Below are positions 54,303 to 63,534 of a stretch of 64,000 nucleotides of DNA, piece by piece. Below the pieces are notes generated by a model. That model was given only the letters and a program-made list of their open reading frames with translations. It was not told the DNA's origin and did no database searches. The position numbers were made by a program, and so were the translations under genes. The stretch comes from Halomonas sp. ML-15 (GTDB lineage Bacteria > Pseudomonadota > Gammaproteobacteria > Pseudomonadales > Halomonadaceae). The stretch lies in NCBI RefSeq assembly GCF_014779595.1, contig NZ_JACXZT010000010.1:310001-374000 (forward strand), in the 5' to 3' direction. Position 1 is the stretch's first letter. Each line of letters begins with the position of its first letter.

Positions 54303-55208
54303 ATGACTGACGACACGGCACGTGTGATTCTCAATGGCAAATCGGCTCAGCTACCGGAGGTCAGGGAGGCGGTTCAGGCGCTGCGTGAAGCGGGTGCGGA
54401 CCTCGAGGTGCGGGTCACCTGGGAAGCCGGCGACGCCCTGCGACTCTGCGATGAGGCCAGCCGTGACGGCATCACGCGGTTGATCGCCGGTGGTGGCGAC
54501 GGCACCGTCAATGAATTGGTCAACGGGCTGATGCGTCTCGCCCCGGCAGCTCGACCCGCGCTCGGCGTGCTCCCCCTGGGCAGCGCCAACGACTTCGCCA
54601 ACGGCGCAGGTATCCCCCTTGAACCGCGTCAAGCGTTGGCGCTGGCGCTCGAGGCCAGCCCCCACAAGGCTGATGTGGTGCGTTTGGGGAACCATTACTA
54701 TCTGAACATGGCGTCGTGCGGTTTTGGTGCTGCGGTCACCTCGAGTACCCCCAAGGCCATGAAACGGCTGCTGGGCGGTGGTGCCTACTCGCTGATGGGG
54801 GCGTTGGAGGCGTGGCGCTACCAGCCTTACCGCGGCCATATGAGTTGGCCGGAGGGCGAGAGCGATGCTCCACTGTTTCTGCTGGCGATCGGTAATGGCT
54901 GCCAGGCTGGCGGTGGCCAGCGGCTGGCGCCCTCTGCCAAACTCGATGACGGTCTGCTGGAGGTGCTGATCGTGCGCGACTTCGAGTCGCTGTCGGGCCT
55001 CAAGCAGGCCCTTGATGAACTCGAGGCCCTACCCGCCTGTGGCGAGTATGTGGAGTACTTCCAGACCACCAGGCTGCGCTTCGACAGTGACGCTGTGCTG
55101 CCGCTGACCCTCGACGGCGAGCCCTTCGGATGGACGCATTTCGAGGCAAACGTGTTGCCGGGAGAGCTGACGCTATTGCTGCCGGCCAAGTCTCCACTGC
55201 TCAGCTAA
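54303..55208 (+). CDS. yegS: YegS-like lipid kinase
   Basis: A 301-residue diacylglycerol-kinase-fold protein. The nucleotide loop is GGGDGTVNELVNGL, the second conserved block LGVLPLGSANDFANGAGIP, and LDDGLLEVLIVRDF follows. E. coli YegS (299 aa) phosphorylates phosphatidylglycerol in vitro. Start ATG 54303 is preceded by GGAG at short spacing; upstream ATGs (54270, 54294) lack a site. Confidence 0.88.
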   Translation: MTDDTARVILNGKSAQLPEVREAVQALREAGADLEVRVTWEAGDALRLCDEASRDGITRLIAGGGDGTVNELVNGLMRLAPAARPALGVLPLGSANDFANGAGIPLEPRQALALALEASPHKADVVRLGNHYYLNMASCGFGAAVTSSTPKAMKRLLGGGAYSLMGALEAWRYQPYRGHMSWPEGESDAPLFLLAIGNGCQAGGGQRLAPSAKLDDGLLEVLIVRDFESLSGLKQALDELEALPACGEYVEYFQTTRLRFDSDAVLPLTLDGEPFGWTHFEANVLPGELTLLLPAKSPLLS

Positions 55209-55315
55209 CCGGCCAGTGGGGACCATGCGATCAACGAATCAGGCTTGTGGCCGGGGCACGGCTCTGGTCAAATACTGTCCAATTGTGACGCCGTGATATC
55301 AAAGGAGAGGTAAAA

Positions 55316-55912
55316 ATGAGGCATAAACCCTGGATACCAGCGGCCATGGCGCTGGCGCTGAGCCTGGGACTTACCGCCTGCGGTAACGGCGATGATGAGC
55401 CGGTGGTGGAAGACGAGCCCGTCGAGGAGACCAGCGGCGAGGCGCCGGTCGAGGATGCTGGCGACGACGACGTCATCATGCCAGACACCGCCGACGATGG
55501 CGTCGTGGACGATCCAGACGCCGCCGTACCGGAGGAGCAACCGGCGGATCCTGCCGTCGACGAGCCGGCAGCGGCCGCCGATGAGGATCCTTTCGACGCC
55601 GATCAGGCCGGTGACATCGACACGACTGAGACGCTAGGCGAAGGTCCGGATACCCTCGACGATGGCGCGACCCTGCCGGGGGAGACCAGCGACTCCGATA
55701 TCGATGCCTTCATGGAAGAGACCGAGCGTCGCTTCGAAGAGGCCCAGCGTCAGATCGAGGAGCAGTTTGAGGAGGTCGAGAGCCAGCAGCCGGGCATCGA
55801 TGGTGACGACTTCGAATTTGACGACAGCCAGTTCGACGAGCCGGACTTTGATGACCAGCCGTCCGAGGGTGCCTTCGACGACGAGTTCACTTCCCCCGAC
55901 ACTCAGAACTGA
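55316..55912 (+). CDS. highly acidic lipoprotein, unknown function
   Basis: A 198-residue protein with a lipoprotein signal (MRHKPWIPAAMALAL.., lipobox LTAC, Cys21). The mature part is strongly acidic and low in complexity (EDEPVEETSGE, DEDPFDADQAGD), with a short coiled-coil of Glu/Arg/Gln at ~140-160 (ERRFEEAQRQIEEQFEEVE) and a C-terminal DDFEFDDSQFDEPDFDDQ. Strong ribosome site AAAGGAGAGG. An intrinsic terminator follows. It fits an envelope protein of a halophile; no family recognised. Confidence 0.75.
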   Translation: MRHKPWIPAAMALALSLGLTACGNGDDEPVVEDEPVEETSGEAPVEDAGDDDVIMPDTADDGVVDDPDAAVPEEQPADPAVDEPAAAADEDPFDADQAGDIDTTETLGEGPDTLDDGATLPGETSDSDIDAFMEETERRFEEAQRQIEEQFEEVESQQPGIDGDDFEFDDSQFDEPDFDDQPSEGAFDDEFTSPDTQN

Positions 55913-55954
55913 TCTCTCGTCCTGTGTGATCGGTACCGTCAGCACCACAAAAAA

Positions 55955-55981
55955 GGGCCACCCTCACGGGTGGCCCTTTTT
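55955..55981 (+). terminator. intrinsic terminator after acidic lipoprotein
   Basis: GGGCCACCC-TCAC-GGGTGGCCC then TTTTT, with AAAAAA before the stem, so it could act in both directions. Confidence 0.93.
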
Positions 55982-56078
55982 CTTGCCACTTGCCTACCGC
56001 TTGGATACGAGGAACATGAAACGGATCATGCGCAGCGCAATGGGCCCAGGCAACTGGCGGTGATCAAGACGTCAACGC

Positions 56079-56285
56079 TTAGTCGGCGAGCTTGATATTG
56101 GCGGCCTGAAGGCCTTTCTTGCCCTGGGTGACCTCGAAGGTCACCTTCTGGCCGTCCTGCAGGGTCTTGAAGCCTTCAGCCTGGATCTCGGAGAAGTGCG
56201 CGAACAGGTCATCGCCGCCGTCGTCCGGAGAGATGAAGCCGTAGCCCTTGGTGTCGTTGAACCACTTGACAGTGCCAGTTGCCAT
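56079..56285 (-). CDS. cold-shock domain protein
   Basis: A 68-residue CspA-family RNA chaperone: [19 protein letters not shown] (RNP1 KGYGFI), DLFAHFSEI (RNP2) and the C-terminal [18 protein letters not shown] before the ATG. Whether it is cold-induced cannot be told; the leader is about 100 nt or more and has no obvious cold box. Confidence 0.95.
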   Translation of the reverse strand: MATGTVKWFNDTKGYGFISPDDGGDDLFAHFSEIQAEGFKTLQDGQKVTFEVTQGKKGLQAANIKLAD

Positions 56286-56631
56286 TGTCGATTTCCTTAA
56301 CTAACTAAATGATGGTGCTGGGTCGTCATGCCAAGCATGTACGAGCCCGTAATGCGTAGGTCGAGCGAAGGTGAAAGCGCACGGGGAGTCTCGAAGGAAT
56401 CGATCAACAGCTGACGACATTCAACTTGCAAACCAACGCAGCGGATAGTGCATCGGCGCCCGGATCAGGATCATTTCGTCGCTGAGAATCCGCTTGCGAT
56501 GCCCGCCAACCCAACTGTAGATGGAAAAAACCAGAGCGTCCAGGGAATCTCGGCGCCCGCTGGCGGGCTCTCGCCGCTGGCCGAGATGGCGTAGTATAAG
56601 CCGCGCCGACACCGCCTGGAGGATCGTTTGC
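56286..56631. other. divergent non-coding region, csp leader and lysE promoter
   Basis: A 346-bp gap between divergent genes. The csp side includes AT-rich CATTTAGTTAGTTAAGG just before the start, suited to a long csp leader. The exporter side has GGAGG 9 nt before its ATG. Open frames here carry no homology signal. I see no repeat or RNA gene. Confidence 0.5.
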
Positions 56632-57276
56632 ATGCTGCTGGATGCCCAGTTCTGGCCCTTTCTGATTGCCATCACCCTGCTCACCATGAGCCCTGGCGTG
56701 GACACCCTGCTGGTGATTCGCAACACCGCCAGGGGCGGCGTGCGCGACGGGGTACTCACCAGCCTGGCGATCTGCTGCGGGCTGTTCGTACATGCCGCGG
56801 TATCGGCGCTGGGGATCTCGCTGATCCTGCTGCAGTCGGCCTGGGCCTTTCATCTGCTCAAGCTGGCGGGGGCCGCCTACCTGATCTGGCTCGGGGTACA
56901 GAGCCTGCTCAGTGCGCGGCGCGGGGTGGCACTGCCGGTAGCCGCCATGGGCGCCGAGCGCTCGCCGGTGGCGGCCTGGGTGCCACTGCGCGAAGGGCTG
57001 CTCTCCAATGTACTCAACCCCAAGACGGTGGTCTTCTACATGGCCTTTCTGCCGCAGTTCATCGCGCCCAGCGACCCGGCCCTGCTCAAGTCGCTGTGGC
57101 TGGCTGGCGTGCATTTCCTGATTGCCAACCTGTGGCAGATCGCCATCGTGCTGACAGTGGGGCGCGCCGGCCATTGGCTGGCCAAGCGCTGGGTATCGCG
57201 CTGCCTGGAGGGGGCTACCGGCACGGTACTGATCGGCTTTGGCGTCAAGCTGGCGCTGGAGCAGCGCCCGGCCTGA
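56632..57276 (+). CDS. LysE/RhtB family amino acid exporter
   Basis: A 214-residue, six-helix exporter. The family start FLIAITLLTMSPGVDTLLVIRNTARGG and FREGLLSNVLNPKTVVFYMAFLPQF-like sequence (here LREGLLSNVLNPKTVVFYM) are diagnostic. Substrate is probably an amino acid such as homoserine, threonine or lysine but is unassigned. GGAGG 9 nt before the ATG. Confidence 0.92.
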   Translation: MLLDAQFWPFLIAITLLTMSPGVDTLLVIRNTARGGVRDGVLTSLAICCGLFVHAAVSALGISLILLQSAWAFHLLKLAGAAYLIWLGVQSLLSARRGVALPVAAMGAERSPVAAWVPLREGLLSNVLNPKTVVFYMAFLPQFIAPSDPALLKSLWLAGVHFLIANLWQIAIVLTVGRAGHWLAKRWVSRCLEGATGTVLIGFGVKLALEQRPA

Positions 57277-57280
57277 TACT

Positions 57281-57322
57281 GCGACGGGCGACGGGCGACG
57301 GGCGACGGGCGACGGGCTGCGG
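57281..57322. repeat. heptanucleotide tandem repeat
   Basis: GCGACGG is repeated five times without error (57281-57315), then once as GCTGCGG. It follows the exporter stop and is non-coding. The 7-bp unit would shift frame if it were coding, so it is a neutral length-variable site. Confidence 0.95.
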
Positions 57323-57349
57323 CATATCACCGGATCAGCGCTGAGCATG

Positions 57350-57382
57350 CGGGCTGCGGGCTGACATGTTGCTCGCAGCCCG
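57350..57382 (-). terminator. possible terminator of slt
   Basis: CGGGCTGCG and CGCAGCCCG form a 9-bp stem with a 15-nt loop just past the slt stop codon. No T-tract follows on the minus strand. Confidence 0.4.
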
Positions 57383-57400
57383 AGGCTCGCAGCGCTAAGC

Positions 57401-59350
57401 TCAGTTTCTGGCCAGCAGCGAGGCGTCATAGCGCACGTTACGCTCGGCGGGGGTGAGCATCGCCACGCCGCGGCTGTCGCCGCCGTTGGCCAGGCTCTCA
57501 AAGATCACCCGATAGGCGAGCACCGCTTGGACATAGTCTCGGGTCTCGCGGAACGGGATGCTCTCGACGAACAGATCGAACTCCTGTGGCGCGTCGCGCA
57601 GCCAGCGGTCGACCCGACCAGGTCCGGCATTGTAGGCCGCGGCGGCTGCCAGGCGATTGCCGCTGTAGCGTTCGGTCATGTCGCGGATGTAGGTGCTGCC
57701 GAGGCGGATGTTGAGCGCCGGGTCGAGCACGCCGTAGGGCCCGGGGTCGCTGATGCCAAGCTGGCGGCTCAACTGAGTGGCGGTGCCCGGCATGATCTGC
57801 ATCAGACCGCGTGCGCCTGCCGGTGACAGCGCCTCGGTGTTATAGGCGCTCTCGCGGCGGGCAATGCCCATCAGCAGATAGGGGTCGACGCCGGTCAAGC
57901 GTCCCCAGTGCTGGAAGTCATCATGGAAGGCCTGCGGGAAGCGCCACTCCAGGGCATCCCACATCTGACCGGTGATGGTGGTCTGCACCAGCTTGGCGTA
58001 CCAGCCCTTGCGCTGGGCGTAGTCGGCCAGGGCGTGGGCCTCCTGGTTGCTGGCCCGGGCCACGGCGGCATACCACTCACTATTGGCCAGCCCCTGCTCA
58101 CCGATGCGCATCAGCGCCTCGGTGCGCTGTACCACCGGCCAGTTGGCGACCTCCTCGCGGTAGTCGTCGTTGAACGAGGCGCGCTCCATGTTGAGTTCAT
58201 AGGGCTGGTCGATGCGGTCGGCGGCGGCGAAGGCGAAGAAGCTGCGCCCCTGGGCGGCGCGCTGATAGGCGGCGCGGGCCGCGTCGCTGTTGCCGAGCCT
58301 TTCGTGGCTGCGCGCCAGCCAGTACTGCCAGCGGCTGTCGCTGAAGGTGTCCTCGGGCATTCTTTCCAGCCACTGCAGGGCGTCCTGCCAGTCGCGGCGG
58401 GCCAAGGCATTGCGTACGCGCAGCTCATAGAGGCTGCCGCTGACCAGTCGCGGCAGGGCCTCGTCGACCCAGGCCAGGTTCTGGCGCACGTCGCGGACCA
58501 TGGAGTAGAACGCCAGATCGTGTTCGATGTCGTGGCGGGCATCGCTGTCGATATTGATGTGCGATGCGATCTTGCGCCACGCCTCGAGGGCCGCTTCGGT
58601 ATCGGCACGGGTAAAACCGTGCATGGCGGCGGCAAACATTGCGCTGCTGCCGCGCCCCCCGGGGCCAACCTGGGCAGGCACACGGGTCACCGCGGCGTAG
58701 TCGCCACGCAGCCGCTCCACGGCGTCGCGGGCGTTGTCCCAGTCGCTGCCGAGCAGTCGCCCGAGGTAGCTCATCAGGCCGCTCTCGCCGTTCTGCCAGG
58801 CCAGCATCTTGCGTGCCCAGACGTCCTCGGCGCTGATCTCGCCGCTGTCGCGCAAGCGGTCGAAGAGGGTGTCGCAGGCCGAGGGTTGGGAGTGCCCGAC
58901 CATCCACAGCTCGCGACCGCCTTCGGCGGCGGTGGCGGGATCGCTGCCGAGCAGGGCGGTGTAGTAGTAGCACTGACGTTCAGCGCCGCTGGGCACGCCG
59001 TCGCTGACCGCCAGCAGGCTGCCGAAACGGCCGGCCTGGCCGTAGCGGGTCTGTGCCTGGCCGCGCATCCACTCAGCCAGCGGCGAGTCGGCGTGGCGCT
59101 CCATGAAATCTAGGATCTGACTCGGCTCTGCCTGGGGCAGGCGCGAGCGCAGGCGGTGATACTCGACGTAGCCGGCCAGCAGGTGGTCGTCGATGGCGGC
59201 GGCATCGACACGGCTCCACTCCTGATTGCGTGCCGCCTCCAGGGCGTCACGCATGGCCTGATCGCGGCTCTGATCGGCATGAAGTGGCAGGCTCAGGGCC
59301 AGGGCGGTGAACAGGGTGACGATACCCCTAGCCAGATAAAGGTGTTGCAT
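57401..59350 (-). CDS. slt: soluble lytic murein transglycosylase
   Basis: A 649-residue periplasmic enzyme, about the length of E. coli Slt70 (645). It has a signal peptide to about residue 25, a superhelical N-terminal ring of paired helices, and a C-terminal catalytic domain with the acid Glu in GIARRESAYN, plus SPAGARGLMQIMPGTA and AYNAGPGRVDRWL. It cleaves peptidoglycan with formation of 1,6-anhydro-MurNAc. Start at Met 59350 (GAGAGG upstream) yields the signal peptide; the longer open frame to 59521 does not. Confidence 0.92.
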   Translation of the reverse strand: MQHLYLARGIVTLFTALALSLPLHADQSRDQAMRDALEAARNQEWSRVDAAAIDDHLLAGYVEYHRLRSRLPQAEPSQILDFMERHADSPLAEWMRGQAQTRYGQAGRFGSLLAVSDGVPSGAERQCYYYTALLGSDPATAAEGGRELWMVGHSQPSACDTLFDRLRDSGEISAEDVWARKMLAWQNGESGLMSYLGRLLGSDWDNARDAVERLRGDYAAVTRVPAQVGPGGRGSSAMFAAAMHGFTRADTEAALEAWRKIASHINIDSDARHDIEHDLAFYSMVRDVRQNLAWVDEALPRLVSGSLYELRVRNALARRDWQDALQWLERMPEDTFSDSRWQYWLARSHERLGNSDAARAAYQRAAQGRSFFAFAAADRIDQPYELNMERASFNDDYREEVANWPVVQRTEALMRIGEQGLANSEWYAAVARASNQEAHALADYAQRKGWYAKLVQTTITGQMWDALEWRFPQAFHDDFQHWGRLTGVDPYLLMGIARRESAYNTEALSPAGARGLMQIMPGTATQLSRQLGISDPGPYGVLDPALNIRLGSTYIRDMTERYSGNRLAAAAAYNAGPGRVDRWLRDAPQEFDLFVESIPFRETRDYVQAVLAYRVIFESLANGGDSRGVAMLTPAERNVRYDASLLARN

Positions 59351-59499
59351 GGTGGCATGCCTCTCGGTGCGTGCGGACTCTAGCTGACTATCCTCGCCGA
59401 TGCGCCGCCCGCTGAGTAGTGTCGCGGGGCTGCGACAGCCATTGGCAAGGGCGGCTAAGGTCGACGTTGTCGAGGCAGAAAATTTGACGCTAAATGATG

Positions 59500-59642
59500 A
59501 GAGAGTGTTTACAAAAGTCACGAGCGAAGGTCAGGCAAGGCGAAATCAGCTGAAAAAGCGGAGTTTACGAGTGTGTAAATGAGTATTTTGAAGATGATTT
59601 CAACGCAGCATGGCCGAGTGTAGTAATTTGTAGACACTCTCT
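59500..59642. repeat. MITE-like element with 16-bp inverted ends
   Basis: AGAGAGTGTTTACAAA (59500-59515) and the complement of 59627-59642 match at 15 of 16 bases. The interior (CAAGGCGAAATCAGCTGAAA, then AGCGGAGTTTACGAG) is AT-richer than its surroundings and recalls short non-autonomous elements seen in several gammaproteobacteria. It lies in the 326-bp gap between slt and the thioesterase genes; the rest of that gap shows nothing further. No transposase gene is inside. Confidence 0.8.
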
Positions 59643-59676
59643 AAGTCATACGTTTGAATAATTAATCGAGGCGGCA

Positions 59677-60174
59677 ATGAATAGGCGTGTTGAACGTTCC
59701 CCCGAGGCCTGGCAGACGGCGTTGACGCGCTTTGTGCAGGTCATACCGCATACCCGTGACCTGGGGCTCGAGGTGGTGGAGGCTGCGCCCTCCCGAGTGA
59801 TCATGCGCCTGCCGTGGCAAGACGATCTGCTTGGCGACAGCCAGCGAGGACTGGTCCACGGCGGCGTGCTGAGCATGCTGCTGGATACCCTGTGCGGCTC
59901 GGCGGTGCTGTGCGGCCTTGCCGAGCCCGAGGTGTGCCCGACCCTCGACCTGCGCGTCGACCACTACCGGCCGGCGCTGGCTGGGCAGGACCTCTACGGT
60001 GATGCCTGGGCGGTGCGCATCACCGAATCGATGGTCTTTACCGAGGGGCGCGTCTGGCAGCAGCCGGAACGTATCGTGGCGCGTGGTATTGGCAACTTCG
60101 TGCGGCTGGGGCCGCGCAATACGCCGCCGGGCTTCGCCGAGGCGCTGTTCGGGGAGGAGGCGACGCATGTTTGA
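59677..60174 (+). CDS. hotdog-fold thioesterase (PaaI family), first of pair
   Basis: A 165-residue protein with LVHGGVLSMLLDTLCGSAVL, the PaaI/HGG motif that positions the catalytic residues on the long helix, and ATLDL-like segment (PTLDLRVDHYRPALAG). It hydrolyses an acyl-CoA of unknown chain length. Overlaps the second hotdog gene by 8 nt. Confidence 0.85.
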   Translation: MNRRVERSPEAWQTALTRFVQVIPHTRDLGLEVVEAAPSRVIMRLPWQDDLLGDSQRGLVHGGVLSMLLDTLCGSAVLCGLAEPEVCPTLDLRVDHYRPALAGQDLYGDAWAVRITESMVFTEGRVWQQPERIVARGIGNFVRLGPRNTPPGFAEALFGEEATHV

Positions 60175-60646
60175 GACCTCCACCGCCAGCGAGTGGCTGG
60201 CGCATACCCGTGAGCGTGGCGATCTTGAGGCGTGGCTCTCCCTGGTGCCCTACGCTCGGCGTATCGGCGTCAGCGCCGAGATCGATGAGCAGGGCGTGCT
60301 GTTCCATCTGGCGCCGCAGCAGGGCAATGTCGGCAATGTTCTGCTGCCGGCCCTGCACGGTGGGGTGGTCGCCGCCTTTATGGAAACCGCCGCGGCGCTG
60401 GACCTGATGCTGGCGACCCGTGAGCCACGGTTGCCCAAGACCATCGACTTCTCCATCGACTACCTGCAGGCGGCGCGCCTGGCACCGACCCAGGCGCGCT
60501 GTCGGCTACTGCGCGAAGGCAAGCGCATGGCCAATGTCCAGGTTACTGCTTGGCAGCAGAGCGAGAGCCAGCCGGTGGCCACGGCGCGGCTGCACTTCGC
60601 TCTGTCCGACCCGAACGACGCTTCGATGATGAACCGCGACGCTTGA
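60167..60646 (+). CDS. hotdog-fold thioesterase (PaaI family), second of pair
   Basis: A 159-residue protein with LHGGVVAAFMETAAALDL and KTIDFSIDYLQAARL. GGGGAGGAGG lies 6 nt before ATG 60167. The pair are homologous in fold but not close in sequence and probably form a heteromer or act on related acyl-CoAs. Coupled translation is suggested by the overlap. Confidence 0.85.
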   Translation: MFETSTASEWLAHTRERGDLEAWLSLVPYARRIGVSAEIDEQGVLFHLAPQQGNVGNVLLPALHGGVVAAFMETAAALDLMLATREPRLPKTIDFSIDYLQAARLAPTQARCRLLREGKRMANVQVTAWQQSESQPVATARLHFALSDPNDASMMNRDA

Positions 60647-60738
60647 AAAGTGCGCGCTGAGCCCCATATCACGATCACGTTACGACCTGGCACCGACAGG
60701 CTGCCTATTTTCACTGTGATCCTATGAGGGCTCGTTCC

Positions 60739-62643
60739 ATGGCCACTGCCACTCAAGAAGAAACCCTGGGTTTTCAGACCGAGGTCAAGCAGCTACTGCA
60801 TCTGATGATCCACTCCCTGTACTCCAACCGGGAGATCTTCCTGCGTGAGCTGATTTCCAACGCCGCCGACGCCTGCGACAAGCTGCGCTACGAGGCGCTG
60901 GACAACGACGCGCTGTACGAGAACGACAGCGAGCTGCGCGTCGAGATCGAGGTCGATGCCAAGGCCAATAGCGTGACCCTGCGCGATAACGGCATCGGCA
61001 TGAACCGCGACGAGGTGATCAAGAACCTTGGCACCATCGCCCGCAGCGGCACGGCGGAATTCCTGCAGCAGCTCTCCGGCGAGCAGCAGAAGGATGCCAA
61101 ACTGATCGGCCAGTTCGGGGTCGGTTTCTACTCCGCGTTTATCGTCGCCGACGAGGTCACGGTTCGCACCCGCCGCGCCGATGACTCCAGCGAGGCCGGC
61201 GTCGAGTGGCGCTCCAAGGGCGAGGGTGAGTTCACCATCGCCGAGATCGAGCGCCCGGCCCGCGGCACCGAGATCGTGCTGCACTTGAAGGACGACGCCA
61301 AGGAGTTCGCCGACGAGTTCCGGCTCAAGAGCCTGGTACGCAAGTACTCCGACCATATCGAAGTGCCGGTACGCATGCCCAAGGTCGAGACCGCCAAGGA
61401 TGACGATGGCAAGGAGATCGAGGGCAGCGAAGTCACCACCTGGGAAACCGTCAACGAGGCAACTGCGCTGTGGGTGCGTCCCAAGAGCGACCTCAGCGAT
61501 GACGACTACAAGGCCTTCTACAAGCACGTCGCCCATGATTTCAGCGACCCGCTGACCTGGAGCCACAACAAGGTCGAGGGCAAGCTCGAGTACACCAGCC
61601 TGCTCTATGTGCCTGGCCGTGCGCCCTTCGACCTGTATGAGCGCGACGGCGCCCGCGGCGTCAAGCTGTACGTGCAGCGCGTATTCATCATGGATGACGC
61701 CGAGCAGTTCCTGCCGCTCTACCTGCGCTTCATCAAGGGCGTGGTGGACACCAAGGACCTTTCGCTCAACGTCTCCCGCGAGCTGCTGCAGCAGGACCCA
61801 CAGGTCGAGAAGATGAAGAGCGCGCTGACCAAGCGCTCGCTGGATATGCTCAAGAAGCTGGCCAAGGACGAAGAGGCCTACCAGACCTTCTGGAATACCT
61901 TCGGCAGCGTGCTCAAGGAGGGCCCTGCCGAGGACTACGCCAACCGCGACAAGATCGCCGGGCTGCTGCGTTTCGCCACCACTCATAACGACAGTGCCAC
62001 TCAGGACCAGTCGCTGGCGGCCTACGTCGAGCGTATGCAGGAGGGGCAGCAGAAGATCTACTACATCGTCGCCGACAGCTTCAAGGCGGCCCAGCACAGC
62101 CCGCATCTGGAGATCTTCCGCAAGAAGGGCATCGAGGTGCTGCTGCTCTCCGACCGCATCGATGAGTGGCTGATGAGCCACCTCACCGAGTTCGATGGCA
62201 AGGCCTTCGTCGACGTGGCCAAGGGCGACCTGGATCTCGGCGAGATCGAGGGTGAAGAGGAGAAGAAGGCCCAGGAGGAGACCGCCAAGGCCAAGGAGGA
62301 CCTGCTCCAGCGCGTCAAGGAGGCGCTGGGTGACGAGGTGCAGGAGGTCAAGGTCACCCATCGCCTGACCGACTCGCCGGCCTGTGTGGTGCTGCCGGAG
62401 AATGAAATGGGCTTCCAGATGCGTCGCATCATGGAGGCCGCCGGCCAGCCGCTGCCGGAGGTCAAGCCGATCCTCGAGCTCAACCCCGATCACGCCCTGG
62501 TCAGCCGTCTGGAGGGCGCCGAGGGCGAGGCTTTCGGCGACCTGGCGCGGATCCTGCTCGACCAGGCGATCATCGCCGAAGGCGGCCATCTCGACGACCC
62601 GGCGGCCTACGTCAAGCGTCTCAACGCGCTGCTTACTGCCTGA
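60739..62643 (+). CDS. htpG: molecular chaperone HtpG (Hsp90)
   Basis: A 634-residue Hsp90 homologue. The GHKL ATPase domain is intact: [30 protein letters not shown] and [15 protein letters not shown]. Middle domain: [15 protein letters not shown] and the [21 protein letters not shown] stretch with SREXLQ-like SRELLQ. Start ATG 60739 with GAGGG 8 nt upstream, five codons after an earlier ATG. Confidence 0.96.
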   Translation: MATATQEETLGFQTEVKQLLHLMIHSLYSNREIFLRELISNAADACDKLRYEALDNDALYENDSELRVEIEVDAKANSVTLRDNGIGMNRDEVIKNLGTIARSGTAEFLQQLSGEQQKDAKLIGQFGVGFYSAFIVADEVTVRTRRADDSSEAGVEWRSKGEGEFTIAEIERPARGTEIVLHLKDDAKEFADEFRLKSLVRKYSDHIEVPVRMPKVETAKDDDGKEIEGSEVTTWETVNEATALWVRPKSDLSDDDYKAFYKHVAHDFSDPLTWSHNKVEGKLEYTSLLYVPGRAPFDLYERDGARGVKLYVQRVFIMDDAEQFLPLYLRFIKGVVDTKDLSLNVSRELLQQDPQVEKMKSALTKRSLDMLKKLAKDEEAYQTFWNTFGSVLKEGPAEDYANRDKIAGLLRFATTHNDSATQDQSLAAYVERMQEGQQKIYYIVADSFKAAQHSPHLEIFRKKGIEVLLLSDRIDEWLMSHLTEFDGKAFVDVAKGDLDLGEIEGEEEKKAQEETAKAKEDLLQRVKEALGDEVQEVKVTHRLTDSPACVVLPENEMGFQMRRIMEAAGQPLPEVKPILELNPDHALVSRLEGAEGEAFGDLARILLDQAIIAEGGHLDDPAAYVKRLNALLTA

Positions 62644-62675
62644 TGCTATCTCCGGCGCTTGCGCCGGGTAGTCTC

Positions 62676-62716
62676 GATAACCCCGCCGGTTCCGCACTGG
62701 CGGGGTTATCTTGTTT
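62676..62716 (+). terminator. intrinsic terminator after htpG
   Basis: A perfect 12-bp stem, GATAACCCCGCC / GGCGGGGTTATC, with an 11-nt loop, followed by TTGTTT. Confidence 0.85.
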
Positions 62717-62820
62717 CCAGGACCAGGCTGAGGCGGAACGTGCCGGCGCGTTGGCAGGGCGGCCGGCAGAGTCGCCTTTCAACGCCTATGCTGGATTGAA
62801 GCCCAAGACGAGGTAGCGCA

Positions 62821-63420
62821 ATGAATCATCAGGCTGGCCAGGCCAAGCTACGCATCTGCGACGCTCGTGATGAGGGCGCGGCGCTGATGATCATCGACGT
62901 CCAGCAGGCCATCGACGACAGCCGCTACTGGGGCGAGCGCAACAATCCCGATATGGAGGACCGGCTGGCCGACCTGCTGGCCTGCTGGCGCGGTGGTAAC
63001 GGCCATATCGTGCACGTGCGCCATTTCTCGCGTACCCCCCGTTCGCCTTACCGCTCCGGTCAGCCGGGGGCCGACTTCAAAGAGTGCGTGATGCCCCGCC
63101 AGGGGGAGCGGGTGGTCACCAAGCACGTCAATAGCGCCTTCGTCGGCACCGACCTGGAAAGCTGGCTGCGCCGTCACGGCGTGGCGCGTCTGGTTGTGGC
63201 CGGCGTCGCCACGGCACATTCGGTGAGTACCACAGTGCGTCATGCTGCCTGCCTCGACTTTGGCGTCAGCGTGGTCGCCGACGCCTGCGCCACCTTTGCG
63301 GTGGAGGATCGCCACGGTCAGCGTTGGTCGGCCGATGAGGTTCACCGCTTGAACTTGGCGCTACTAGACGGCGAATATGCAGAGATTGCCTCGACGCTGG
63401 AGGTCGTCAGGCACTACTGA
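62821..63420 (+). CDS. isochorismatase-fold protein lacking the catalytic Cys
   Basis: A 199-residue isochorismatase-like hydrolase. The catalytic Asp (Asp26 in MIIDVQQA) and Lys (Lys101 in VTKHVNSAF) are present. At the nucleophile position, where relatives have a TxxCVSTT pattern, this protein has ATAHSVSTTVRHA with Ser134 (TCG codon 63220-63222). Either it works as a serine hydrolase, or it is inactive or uses a neighbour. The fold and length are typical. Substrate unknown. Confidence 0.85.
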   Translation: MNHQAGQAKLRICDARDEGAALMIIDVQQAIDDSRYWGERNNPDMEDRLADLLACWRGGNGHIVHVRHFSRTPRSPYRSGQPGADFKECVMPRQGERVVTKHVNSAFVGTDLESWLRRHGVARLVVAGVATAHSVSTTVRHAACLDFGVSVVADACATFAVEDRHGQRWSADEVHRLNLALLDGEYAEIASTLEVVRHY

Positions 63421-63534
63421 CAGCTCGACCCAGACCCACAACAACACGCCATCACACGAAGCCTTTGCCCAAACGTCTGCGTGCGGATTGTGCTCGCGCA
63501 ACGCCTGGCTTCGATGACAAGGAGGGGATAGCAC

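Noticed and set aside
57281-57322. Heptanucleotide repeat as a phase-variable coding tract
   Set aside because: It lies after the exporter stop and before the slt stop, outside both genes.
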